Source: Bradyrhizobium vignae (GTDB lineage: Bacteria; Pseudomonadota; Alphaproteobacteria; Rhizobiales; Xanthobacteraceae). Taken from it: a stretch of DNA of 64,000 bases. The position numbers were made by a program, and so were the translations under genes. Positions 17,552 to 26,026 of the stretch are shown here, piece by piece. The number at the start of each line of letters is the position of its first letter. Position 1 is the stretch's first letter. The DNA is taken from assembly GCF_004114425.1 (NCBI RefSeq), contig NZ_RDQF01000014.1, positions 1 through 64,000 of the forward strand, in the 5' to 3' direction. The notes below the pieces were generated by a model that had not been told where the DNA came from, searched no databases, and saw nothing but the letters and a program-made list of their open reading frames with translations.

Positions 17552-19798
17552 CTAGATCCCGAGTCGAGCCATCTGCGCTGGAAGGTGCGCCGGATCGGGA
17601 AGAGGCTGCCACGTTTGGCCGGCCGCGGTGCTCAACAAGGACCTGCAGAACACAGGCGTCAGCTTGCCGCGGTGGATGACAACGTTCTCGTGGCCCTCGG
17701 CGGCTCGAGCGCTCTGCCAATGCTGATTGTATCCACGCTGTTCGTCGGACTTCACGTGGCAGGCGGCGAATTCACGATCGCCGAGCGTTGCCAATTGCCA
17801 GGCATGTACCGACCGCTTGGTATGGATGTGCACCCACATCGGGCTAGGCGTCGCACCACTGCCCAGCGCCTTGGGCTGCAGCTTGATCTCGAACAGCCTC
17901 CCTGGCTCTCCTTTCAAGGCGTGCGGTGGATCCACTGATTCCAGTTCCCCCGCCGCTCGCAACTGCTCAAGGTACCTTTGCGATGGAAATGCATAGGTCT
18001 TCGTGCAATCCAACGTGATATCTGCCTTTCGCGCCTCCAAAAAGTTGATCTGTCCCTGCGCCTCGGACCCCATCCTCTTGAGCCGTACTATTTTTTCGTG
18101 CACTTCGGGCACTTGCGAAGCCGTGAGCAGGCCACGTCGGCGAGGCTCCTCCAGCGCGGCTACACAGGCCTCGATCTCGGTAGCCTGCGTCTGCAAGCGC
18201 TTAATCACGACACCCAGGACGTGTTCGGCGTCCTCGGGCTTCATCTGGCGCGCTTGCGAGACGGCCCTTTGCTGAGCTGGCAGATTGAACTGCAGCAGTT
18301 CGTCCAGTCGCTCAAGCAACCCCGCCAATGACTTTCTGGACGGTGGAGCCTGCCACATCTGGAGGTTCCCGGTGGCAGAGGTTGACGCCCGCGCACCTGC
18401 CTCCTCCGCGGTCGCGAGTTTCTTGGTACCGAGATCGGAAAGCACGATAACCTTGCCTGCCGGTGCCGTGGAGGCATCGCGCCTGGAGAGTTGCCGCTCT
18501 GTTGGGCGGGCCGTCGAACTTCCCTCGCCTGCGGCGTCTGCGCGCCTTCCTTTACCCTTCCTACGGGCCGGACTGGCTCCGCCGAGGGCGGCGTTATCTT
18601 CCGCCAGCGCAGCCGAAGGTGGCGGTTCAATCGTGGCTGGCGTGTTCGGCTGCACTGCCAGCAGGCGCATGACCTCGTTCGCCGTAAGCCAGGCACCTTC
18701 CACGATCTCGTCCAACAACTGCAACGGAACGTCAGCTTCCGTTCCGGCCTCCCTCAGCGTGGCGACCATGGAGCTCACCCCTGATGCGAATTCCGAAAGC
18801 CGCTCCATGACGCCTTCCAAAACGGCGCGATGCTCAGCGTCGAGCACGGCCCCATCGCTGTACAGAACGGCCTCGGCCGTCGAGACGAACGCCGGAAAAA
18901 CATCCTCGATAAAGGTCCCGAGCAGACGCACGCGGCCGTTGTCGTCCATGAGGGCGTCGCGCACATCTGTGTTGAGCGTGCTCACTCGTGCATCAATCAA
19001 GAGCTGTGTGAGAGCGATCCGCGATTGCAGATACATGCACTTCGTGTTGAGCGCCCAGCCGGTCTGATGTCGTAGTCCGGCCTCTTCGGCCTTGCGCACC
19101 TCAGGCGTGCTGCTTGGCAAATCGGCAGTCGCCGCGCAGACCGACTGCATGCACTCAAAGCGCAACGCCTTCTTTCCCCACCACTCCATGCAGGCCATAT
19201 AGCGGGCCGCTACACTTGCAAATATCTCGCTCAGTTGGGCGGGCGTGGCGCTGTCTTTGATCTTAGCGAGCACGCGTTCCGCTTTCCTTCTGTCCGCCTC
19301 CAGCTGGTAGATAATCTTGGTGGCCTCAACGTTAGATTTGTCGCCCGCTTCCAGTGTGTCATGGCGGAGCCGGCGAGCCCGATCATCAGGCAGAATGCGA
19401 CGGGCCAGATCGAAGGGCAAACTCGCATAGTACTCCAGAATTGTCGCGCCTGCTTTGACTTCTTGGTCGAGCAGCTCTTGCTTCTCTGGCACGTTGCGGG
19501 CGTGCGTGGCCGCTCGACGAGACCTTTCAAGCTCCTCAAACAAGTTGCCTAATTTTCGCTTTGCTGCCTTGATCTCGTCCCGCGTAGGCGCCGCCACGTC
19601 CGAAGTTGGTGGCGGGTTCGCAAGCGCGACAGCTCTATTTTGAGATCCGGAGCGCATCCGCTCGATGGCGGCGTCAAAGGATTGACCGCCTTCCGGCGGG
19701 AAGAGGCAAGCTTCCGGGCTCGAACGGCTCAATTGCTCGGTGCGGTCGGCTCCTGCAGCGCCAACCTGCGATGTGCCAGCTCGGCCAATGCCCGTCAT
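17552..19798 (-). CDS. Large type III effector candidate, XopP/RipH (HLK)-like
   Basis: 748 residues from the ATG at 19798, preceded by CGGAGAT; a probable tts box lies 49 bases upstream. The N-terminus is Ser/Gly/Thr-rich without a Sec signal. From about residue 80 the protein is strongly helical: 'RDEIKAAKRKLGNLFEELER', 'ILEYYASLPFDLARRILP', long helices, then a low-complexity linker (about 395-470) and a second helical part. The C-terminal region ('LFEIKLQPKALGSG', 'PMWVHIHTKRSV', 'DREFAACHVKSDEQRGYNQ') resembles the end of the XopP/RipH family of Xanthomonas and Ralstonia, whose members carry an HLK-type motif; here it reads HVK. XopP is reported to target plant immunity components. The family call rests on remembered motif patterns and needs a profile search. 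Confidence 0.65.
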   Translation of the reverse strand: MTGIGRAGTSQVGAAGADRTEQLSRSSPEACLFPPEGGQSFDAAIERMRSGSQNRAVALANPPPTSDVAAPTRDEIKAAKRKLGNLFEELERSRRAATHARNVPEKQELLDQEVKAGATILEYYASLPFDLARRILPDDRARRLRHDTLEAGDKSNVEATKIIYQLEADRRKAERVLAKIKDSATPAQLSEIFASVAARYMACMEWWGKKALRFECMQSVCAATADLPSSTPEVRKAEEAGLRHQTGWALNTKCMYLQSRIALTQLLIDARVSTLNTDVRDALMDDNGRVRLLGTFIEDVFPAFVSTAEAVLYSDGAVLDAEHRAVLEGVMERLSEFASGVSSMVATLREAGTEADVPLQLLDEIVEGAWLTANEVMRLLAVQPNTPATIEPPPSAALAEDNAALGGASPARRKGKGRRADAAGEGSSTARPTERQLSRRDASTAPAGKVIVLSDLGTKKLATAEEAGARASTSATGNLQMWQAPPSRKSLAGLLERLDELLQFNLPAQQRAVSQARQMKPEDAEHVLGVVIKRLQTQATEIEACVAALEEPRRRGLLTASQVPEVHEKIVRLKRMGSEAQGQINFLEARKADITLDCTKTYAFPSQRYLEQLRAAGELESVDPPHALKGEPGRLFEIKLQPKALGSGATPSPMWVHIHTKRSVHAWQLATLGDREFAACHVKSDEQRGYNQHWQSARAAEGHENVVIHRGKLTPVFCRSLLSTAAGQTWQPLPDPAHLPAQMARLGI

Positions 19799-19847
19799 GT
19801 TTATCTCCGATAAGTCCAGAATGCCAGCCTGTCTGGATAGACCGTCT

Positions 19848-19865
19848 GGCTGACGAGTAGCTGAC
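19848..19865 (-). promoter_or_regulatory. Probable tts box
   Basis: The minus strand reads GTCAGCTACTCGTCAGCC. The first half and central TCG match the core GTCAGCTTnTCGAAAGCT; four positions differ. Its 49-base distance to the effector start matches other tts boxes here. Confidence 0.6.
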
Positions 19866-20370
19866 CAAGAGCGTTCTTGGATCCGCAAGAAGGCCGATGT
19901 CGGCTTGGCTTTGATCGCAGCTCTCGTGTTGGTGAAGAGAGCGAGGCGGGAAACTGGGCCAGTTGCGCATAATCAGCTGAGACTTGATCGCGGCCGAAGT
20001 ACCCTCGCGGCGAGGCGATCCCGGAGAAGTCCTGTGCCTGTTGTGGGTGGTTCTGCCTACGCGAACTTTGGGCCAAGTCATCCAGAGTCTAGAGAGCAAC
20101 AGGGAACGCTCCCCTCCTGAACGGCGGATTGTGGTCGCGCAGAAATGGCTCCCGATCGGAGACCCTCAGGTCGCTGCATGCGTCCCGCTACCGATGGGGC
20201 ACCTCGACTGGAGAGCTTACGAAACCAGCGGCCATAAACCGATCCGACGAGACGGTGAACGGCGATAGGCAAGGACATTTCTCCCTCCAAACGCAGACTC
20301 GATTGCACAACTTCCTTTGGAGCTCCATTTCGCGAAAGCCGGCGCCCATCCAGACCCGGTCAGCTCACCC
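19866..20370. other. Gene-free stretch
   Basis: About 500 bases between the effector promoter and the 3' end of the small membrane protein gene. No supported gene; several short overlapping frames only. Confidence 0.45.
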
Positions 20371-20715
20371 CTATAGCAATATGGCAGCGAGCACACCGAA
20401 CGCGCCGAGCACCAGCCCAATCAGCGAACCGGTCGTCGGCACGTCTGTGAAGAGCAGAACCGTGAGTACAGGCTCCGCGACCAGGATAGCTCCCACGGAT
20501 ATCGCGACAATGATCCAGATATTCAGATACATGTAGCTCAGGGCGTATCCGAAAACGAGGAGAATGCCACCGAAGGATATCAACACAAACATCGGCAATA
20601 GCATTGCCCAATCGCCGCCGGTCTTTCCAAATTGCCTTGAGGCAATCAGCTCGGCGAGTATCGAAAGCGCTTCTCCGAGGAAAATCGCTGTCACGGCTGC
20701 AATCTTCAACATCAA
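20371..20715 (-). CDS. Small four-helix membrane protein, SMR/EamA-like transporter
   Basis: 114 residues, almost entirely four hydrophobic helices ('IAAVTAIFLGEALSILAEL', 'LPMFVLISFGGILLVFGYAL', 'LNIWIIVAISVGAILVAEPV', 'GSLIGLVLGAFGVLAAILL'). This is the size and layout of small multidrug resistance/EamA-half transporters. A glutamate in the first helix (in 'FLGEALS') sits where SMR pumps have their essential Glu14, and the last helix ends like SMR proteins. It is the last gene of the minus-strand group with the P450, PanC-like and pentapeptide proteins, so it may export their product. The start may be either of two adjacent ATG codons. Confidence 0.6.
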   Translation of the reverse strand: MMLKIAAVTAIFLGEALSILAELIASRQFGKTGGDWAMLLPMFVLISFGGILLVFGYALSYMYLNIWIIVAISVGAILVAEPVLTVLLFTDVPTTGSLIGLVLGAFGVLAAILL

Positions 20716-20991
20716 GTTCGTCGGCCTCTACGGTTCCGGTCAAAGCAGCCGGGAGACCAGGCATCAGAATTACCGTTAGGGTTGCCCTTTGGTCTATCAG
20801 GCGCTTGCAAGCGGTTCGCGCGCTATCGCTCCTCACGGCACTTCAAAAGTCTGCCGGCTGATGACTAGATCCCGACATGCAGCGATTGTTTGGCGTCGAT
20901 CAGACCATCTTCGCTGCTTGCAGACGCGAAGATTGTTTGGAACGAGCCCAACCACACCGCGCGCCGGCTCCCCAGGCCGGAGCCATCAGGT

Positions 20992-22239
20992 CTATGCTGC
21001 AATCCGCACGGGGAGAGCGGAATAGCCGTGCACGAAGTTAGACGCAATCCGCTCGGGTTCGCCGACGACCTCGAACCACAGTTCCGCAGACAAAATCTCT
21101 TCCCAGAGGACTCTCAACTGCAGTTGCGCAAGATGTCGACCGAGACAGCGATGGATGCCGAATCCAAAAGAGAGATGCTGGCTCACATTTTTGCGATCGA
21201 TCATGAAATTGTTGGCGTTCTCGATGATCTCTTCGTCCCTGTTACCGGAAATGTACCACATGACGACCTTGTCGCCTTTCCTGATCTGTTTTCCGCCTAC
21301 GATGCTGTCGATCGCGGCTGTACGGCGCATGTGTGCAATTGGCGTCTGATACCGAATAATCTCGGACACCGCGCTCGAGATCAGCTTGGGATTGTCAATT
21401 AGCTTTCGCAGCTCGGAGGGGAACTGATTCATGAACAGGAGGCCGCCGGTAATTGAGTTGCGTGTGGTGTCATTGCCCCCAACGATCAGCAGAATCAGAT
21501 TTCCGAGAAACTCACTCGGCTCCATCTGGCGTGTGGCAGGCGAATGCGCCATCAAGGAAATCAAGTCGAGGCGCGGCTCGGCTTTGATGCGCTCGTTCCA
21601 AAGCCGTGTGAAATAGTCTAGGCACTCGGATAAGATGGTGCTTCGCTTGTCCCAGCTGTCGATCGCGTGGCCCGCTTTCGGAGCCGTAACAGCGACGTCT
21701 GACCAATAAGTCAGCAGTCGCCGATCCTCAAATGGAAAATCGAACAGCGTGGCGAGCATTTGCGTCGTCAACTCTATGGAGACCATCTCCACCCAGTTGA
21801 AGGCCTCATTCCGGGGCAAGCCCGCGAGAATCGTTCTGACGCGAGACCGGATCAAGCTTTCGAGCTTCGTCAAGTTTCCCGGCCCGACGATCGGGCTGAC
21901 GGTATTGCGCTGCTCGGCGTGCTTGGGCGGCCCCATTTTGATGAAACTCGGGGTGCAATGCTCGCCAGGCACGTCGACAATAGTGACACCTTGGTCTGAC
22001 GAGAACGCTTTGTGGTTTGTGTCTACGGCTACGATATCTCGGTACTTCGTTATGGACCAATATGGACCATTCGCGCTGTCTTGACAGTAGTGAACGGGAT
22101 CTTCCTTTCGCAACCGCTCGAAGCAGGCCCATATGCTGTCGTCCTGAAAGCGCTCGCCCTCACTTACATCCAGCTTGCCCAGCGGGATAACACACGACTC
22201 CTCAGTCCTATAATCTTCCGATCGCCTTGTCATCATCAT
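20992..22239 (-). CDS. Cytochrome P450 monooxygenase
   Basis: 415 residues, the usual length of a soluble bacterial P450. The I-helix oxygen-binding motif is 'GGNDTTRNS' (254-262), the K-helix ExxR is EIIR (293-296), and the haem loop is 'FGFGIHRCLG' (358-367) with the axial Cys365. 'KQIRKGDKVVMWYISGNRDE' and the general sequence recall the CYP127/CYP111-type group found in rhizobial symbiotic regions; the exact CYP family is not certain. It needs a ferredoxin and reductase, neither encoded nearby. Its position between the PanC-like ligase and the small transporter suggests it oxidises an intermediate of a secondary metabolite. The start could be any of three adjacent ATG codons. Confidence 0.9.
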   Translation of the reverse strand: MMMTRRSEDYRTEESCVIPLGKLDVSEGERFQDDSIWACFERLRKEDPVHYCQDSANGPYWSITKYRDIVAVDTNHKAFSSDQGVTIVDVPGEHCTPSFIKMGPPKHAEQRNTVSPIVGPGNLTKLESLIRSRVRTILAGLPRNEAFNWVEMVSIELTTQMLATLFDFPFEDRRLLTYWSDVAVTAPKAGHAIDSWDKRSTILSECLDYFTRLWNERIKAEPRLDLISLMAHSPATRQMEPSEFLGNLILLIVGGNDTTRNSITGGLLFMNQFPSELRKLIDNPKLISSAVSEIIRYQTPIAHMRRTAAIDSIVGGKQIRKGDKVVMWYISGNRDEEIIENANNFMIDRKNVSQHLSFGFGIHRCLGRHLAQLQLRVLWEEILSAELWFEVVGEPERIASNFVHGYSALPVRIAA

Positions 22240-22569
22240 CTCTGCACATTCTGCGCTCGCGAGTTTACGGTGCGGCGCAATTCATCGGTTCGAGCTGCCG
22301 CGGCGCTCGGCTGCGACAGGCCGCTCGACCAGGCTACCTCACAGTGCAGCTAGCCTCGCCCTACCATGTCGGGCAGTAAGGATCGCATTGACTTTCCAAG
22401 TCGATCTACTCAATGGATCAGTGAGAGCTCTCAGCGTCAGTTAGAGATGGCTATGCGCTGGAGGCAGCATCAAGGCGAATGCACCTTCATAAGGTGCTCC
22501 CCCGCCTTCGGATACGACCGGAGCGGACAGCTTTCTCAACGTCATGGCTGAACGATCGTCGGGCTAGGA
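22240..22569. other. Gap between P450 and PanC-like genes
   Basis: 330 bases without a gene. I see no clear promoter or terminator, so it is unclear whether the two genes are co-transcribed. Confidence 0.45.
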
Positions 22570-23445
22570 TTATTCAGGCAGATCGATCCAGATATCCGAA
22601 GGACCCCGCACGAGGGTATCCTGATCTGGAACGTAGATATTATCGAAAATCCTGAGACCATGAGCCGTTGCCGCTCCAAAAATTATGAAAGGGAGCTTGA
22701 CTTGCTCCAGGTCTTCGAAATTGTCAGCGCTGACGATTCGAACAAACTCAAGTTTAAAGTGTCGGAACTTGATCTGGGATGTGGCCGACGCGACCAGATC
22801 GTTCACCTTAGATAGCCCTTGGGCGATCTCTTTCCTCGAGTGGTTGAGTGCCGTGAAAAGGCACGACAGCTCATCAAGGTCGGAACGGCTAAATCGCCTC
22901 AAGCGCGACGAAATGGGCACTCCGTTCTTATATCTCACGGTCGGCACAAACCTTATCTCGCAATCCAGAAGGAGGTCTGCGACGGCGCGCTTCACCAAGA
23001 TCGCCTGACCGATATCTTTCAGGCCGAAATAGCTGCGAGTTGGCCTCGCATAGCAGATCCAGCGGACTGCCCCGGTAACGGCTTCCTTCAAATACGCATC
23101 GCGCCCCCCTAAGCGCAAATCACAGTCGCCTTGCGATACAAGGGTACGATAGCCAGGCGGAAACATTTCGGTGTCGCTGGACGAAATCACAGCAGTTGCT
23201 CCCGAACGCAATGCAAGTCCAATATCCTCGTCCAAGTTGAAATCGTAGCTCCCGCCTGGCCTAAGCTGGATTTTGTTCGGGTAGACTGTGACGATCGCGA
23301 CGTCATTCTCCGATGCCGCCCTTCTGATCAGTTCTGCATGCCCAAGATGCAGGGCGCCGAGAGTATGTACGGTCCCGATAGTCTGCCCTGTTCTCGCCAC
23401 CTCCCGGATGAACGCTTTACCTGCGGAAAGACATGCAAAATGCAT
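22570..23445 (-). CDS. Divergent pantoate-beta-alanine ligase (PanC)-like amide ligase
   Basis: 291 residues from the ATG at 23445, chosen for its ribosome binding site (GGAGTAGGAAA) and because PanC proteins start just before this region; a longer frame exists upstream. The nucleotidyl-transferase HIGH motif is HLGH (33-36, in 'TLGALHLGHAEL'). 'YPNKIQLRPGGSYDFNLDED' fits the pantoate-binding loop region, 'YFGLKD' (139-144) the conserved YFGxKD, and 'GVPISSRLRRFS' the SSRN-type loop. So it should activate a carboxylate with ATP and join it to an amine. Many positions differ from housekeeping PanC (for example NPTQF is replaced by PNKIQ), so substrates other than pantoate and beta-alanine are plausible. 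Confidence 0.75.
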   Translation of the reverse strand: MHFACLSAGKAFIREVARTGQTIGTVHTLGALHLGHAELIRRAASENDVAIVTVYPNKIQLRPGGSYDFNLDEDIGLALRSGATAVISSSDTEMFPPGYRTLVSQGDCDLRLGGRDAYLKEAVTGAVRWICYARPTRSYFGLKDIGQAILVKRAVADLLLDCEIRFVPTVRYKNGVPISSRLRRFSRSDLDELSCLFTALNHSRKEIAQGLSKVNDLVASATSQIKFRHFKLEFVRIVSADNFEDLEQVKLPFIIFGAATAHGLRIFDNIYVPDQDTLVRGPSDIWIDLPE

Positions 23446-23650
23446 TTTCCTACTCCAGTCTCTTTGAACGCAAAAAGAGCGATTCGATAGGTCGGATCGC
23501 GCAGAAGGTCTGCCCTGCCTCTCGTATGTGCCTGCAAAGCCACCGAACCCCATTGCGCTTTAGCGCTCGCTCACGGCTCGAACGACCGGCCAGACATGTC
23601 CTAAGCTCACCGACACTGCATTCCCTGCTATTTTTCAGTCTCCGAAGCCG

Positions 23651-25135
23651 TCAGGTGGACCCTTCTCGACCCCGTCTGATCAACGACGAGAATTCAGTAA
23701 GATAGCTTGATGGCTCGTGTGGCTCATCCCCCTTCAGAGCGGCCTGTAGGCCCGGACATCGGTCTGCAAAGAACGGTGGCTCGAATGTGGTTATCTTAGC
23801 GCCCGAAAAGTCCACCTTTACGAAGCTGGCCTGGAATGGCGACATCCCCCTCAGGTTCGCCTCGCGCAAGGACGATTGGTTCATGCGAACGTACGCGGCC
23901 CGTGTTGCCTCCAGATTGGTTCCCGTCATTCCAGCTGCGAGATAGGCCTGAACGAGATTCGCCCCTTCGAGATTCGCCTCATCCAGGGCCATTGATTGCG
24001 GGGGATCACCGCTGATCATCGACCTGTAGAGATAAGCATTGGATAGGTCTGCGCGTTCGAGATCGCAGTCGCGCACAAAGGCACAGCGGCCACGAAAGCC
24101 CGCTAATTTGGCAGCTCGCATTGTGCTCTCTGTTATCGAAATGCATTCGCCTGATGCCAGCGACAGGTCCGCTCCGTCGAGCTGGCAGGAATGAATGGAT
24201 GCACCGTTGAGCACGGCACCGGCGAGGTTTGCGTTGGACAAGCTTACGGACAAAAGTCGCGCCTGGCTCAAGTCTGCCTGCTCAAACTCCGCATTTGGAA
24301 AATTTGACAAGTGAATATCAGCAAAGGGCGCGCTTATGCCTCTCGCTGCAATGCGGCCGCTTACCTTTGAGAGTCTCAGATACGGAAGATGAGCGCCTTC
24401 CAGGACCAGACCATCGACCGAGGTGGGACGCACAATTGATAAACCATTCCCCTTTGAATGGAAGAACGAGCAGGATGCCAGATGTGCTTTCGTGATCGTG
24501 AGTTGGCTCAACTTGGCAAAGCGGAAGGAAGCCGAAGGAAGGAAACATTCATTGATGGTCGAACCCAGTAGCTCCGCGCCATCGAATACAGCATCACTCG
24601 CGTCGCATTGGTAAGCGAGAAGCCCGCTGAGCATGGCGTTATCAAAGCGCGTCCTTTTCATGCTGCAACCGTGAAACAGGCTTCCTGTTGCATCAATGAC
24701 ATTGCGTAGACTGGCATCATCGAAGTTGCAGACCTGCGCTGCAATCGCATGCATATACGCAAAATCGAGCTTGGCCCCGAGGAAACTTGCCCTCTCTAGC
24801 CCCGGACAGATAAGATTCGCCCCAGAAAGGTCTGCCCGATCCAACTTTGCTCCGTAGAGCTGCGCACGATTGAGGGTACAGCGTCGCAACGGGAAATCTG
24901 ACAAGTCATGACCGTTAAAGTTCTCGGAGGATAGCTGCAAGCCAATCCCGGTCCTTCTGATCGCCTCTTCGGTTCGCCTCCCGACCGCGGCCACCGCGCG
25001 CAGCCGATCGGGAGCTCGGCTCCAGTACCGAACAAAGTCGCCATCTGATGCAAAATTGTGTTTCCGATCTGACCAGTGCTCTGCCCCTTCATTCGCGGTG
25101 CACTCGCTATCAGCGCCGATCGTTTGCGACATCAC
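23651..25135 (-). CDS. Pentapeptide-repeat protein
   Basis: 494 residues. After about 60 N-terminal residues the protein consists of tandem A(D/N)LxxA-type pentapeptides, for example 'LNRAQLYGAKLDRADLSGAN', 'FEQADLSQARLLSVSLSNAN', 'ALDEANLEGANLVQAYL'. They should fold into a long right-handed beta-helix. Two or three irregular segments interrupt the solenoid (around residues 215-260 and 375-385). In the Qnr/MfpA/AlbG subgroup such proteins mimic DNA and protect gyrase; in toxin operons they can give self-resistance. This one is longer than Qnr, so that role is only a possibility, supported mildly by the adjacent biosynthetic-looking genes. It is the first gene of its minus-strand group. Confidence 0.85.
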   Translation of the reverse strand: MMSQTIGADSECTANEGAEHWSDRKHNFASDGDFVRYWSRAPDRLRAVAAVGRRTEEAIRRTGIGLQLSSENFNGHDLSDFPLRRCTLNRAQLYGAKLDRADLSGANLICPGLERASFLGAKLDFAYMHAIAAQVCNFDDASLRNVIDATGSLFHGCSMKRTRFDNAMLSGLLAYQCDASDAVFDGAELLGSTINECFLPSASFRFAKLSQLTITKAHLASCSFFHSKGNGLSIVRPTSVDGLVLEGAHLPYLRLSKVSGRIAARGISAPFADIHLSNFPNAEFEQADLSQARLLSVSLSNANLAGAVLNGASIHSCQLDGADLSLASGECISITESTMRAAKLAGFRGRCAFVRDCDLERADLSNAYLYRSMISGDPPQSMALDEANLEGANLVQAYLAAGMTGTNLEATRAAYVRMNQSSLREANLRGMSPFQASFVKVDFSGAKITTFEPPFFADRCPGLQAALKGDEPHEPSSYLTEFSSLIRRGREGST

Positions 25136-26026
25136 GACGATTCCGTATTGCCCGGATTAGGGGGCCTGTTATTGACCTCTTTTTGCTCCGCCTTGGAGGT
25201 ACGCTATGCGACCGGCGGCGAACTCGTCGGAGAAATGGCGACACAACGCCTCGATGAGGCGCCTATTGTGCCGGCGACCGCCGCAGCCGGCGCGCTTGAG
25301 CGCGTCAGCCGAATTCTACTCATGCGCCCCCCGCTGCCGCTCGCTGAGATTGTTCACCGAGCCGGGCAACGCTGACAACACCGGTCGTTCGACAGTGCCG
25401 ATATGTCCAGTAGTTGCGGTTTGTCTCGTCGGCTCTTATAGGCAAATCCAAATCGCTCTCCATCAAACCGAATGCGAAAACTTCAAGGCATTGCTTCTTT
25501 TTCGGAATGAACCCACGGCTTCCCGGCGGAAAAGTGATCGTTCACAGGGCTGAAGTCAGCCCTACTCGGTGTTACCTCATCCGATAGCAATGACCGTGCC
25601 AGCCGCATCAGTCGCAATTAAGGGCTGAATAGGCGCCATGAAATCGATACTGACGCCGAATGTTTTGAACCTGACAAACACGCTCTCGTTGTCAGGGACC
25701 GCACCATGATCGCAACGCTATCGTCAAAGCCAAGATTGCGAGCTCGTCTGTAGGAGCACAGGAGCCGGGCCTCCGTGCGGGCACGCAATCGATGACTTGC
25801 AATCCGACATTTGCGGACCTCCCCGACCTCACGGCTAGCGAATGTTCGAACTCGGCTCGCCCTGCTCCGCGCGCCGGCCGGTCCCTCTAGTGTTAACCCG
25901 TGCCACAGATTGTCCTCGACGAGCGATGAACGAGCGCGCAATCGTGACCAAATCGGCGCGCACAGGCGAATGCCCCCGCGATCGGACATAGACAACTTTA
26001 TGATGCGGATCGAATTCGGAAGGAAT
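25136..26026. other. Gene-poor stretch of about 900 bases
   Basis: Separates the pentapeptide-repeat gene from the ABC transporter operon. Short frames on both strands without recognised content. The promoter of the pentapeptide gene should lie just above 25135, but I could not identify it. Confidence 0.4.

Noticed and set aside
18285..19067. 260-codon plus-strand frame
   Set aside because: Antisense to the XopP-like effector gene, which has a ribosome binding site and probable tts box.
20359..20385. tts-box-like start GTCAGCTC near the end of the small membrane protein gene
   Set aside because: Only the first half matches; the position at a 3' gene end makes no sense for a promoter.
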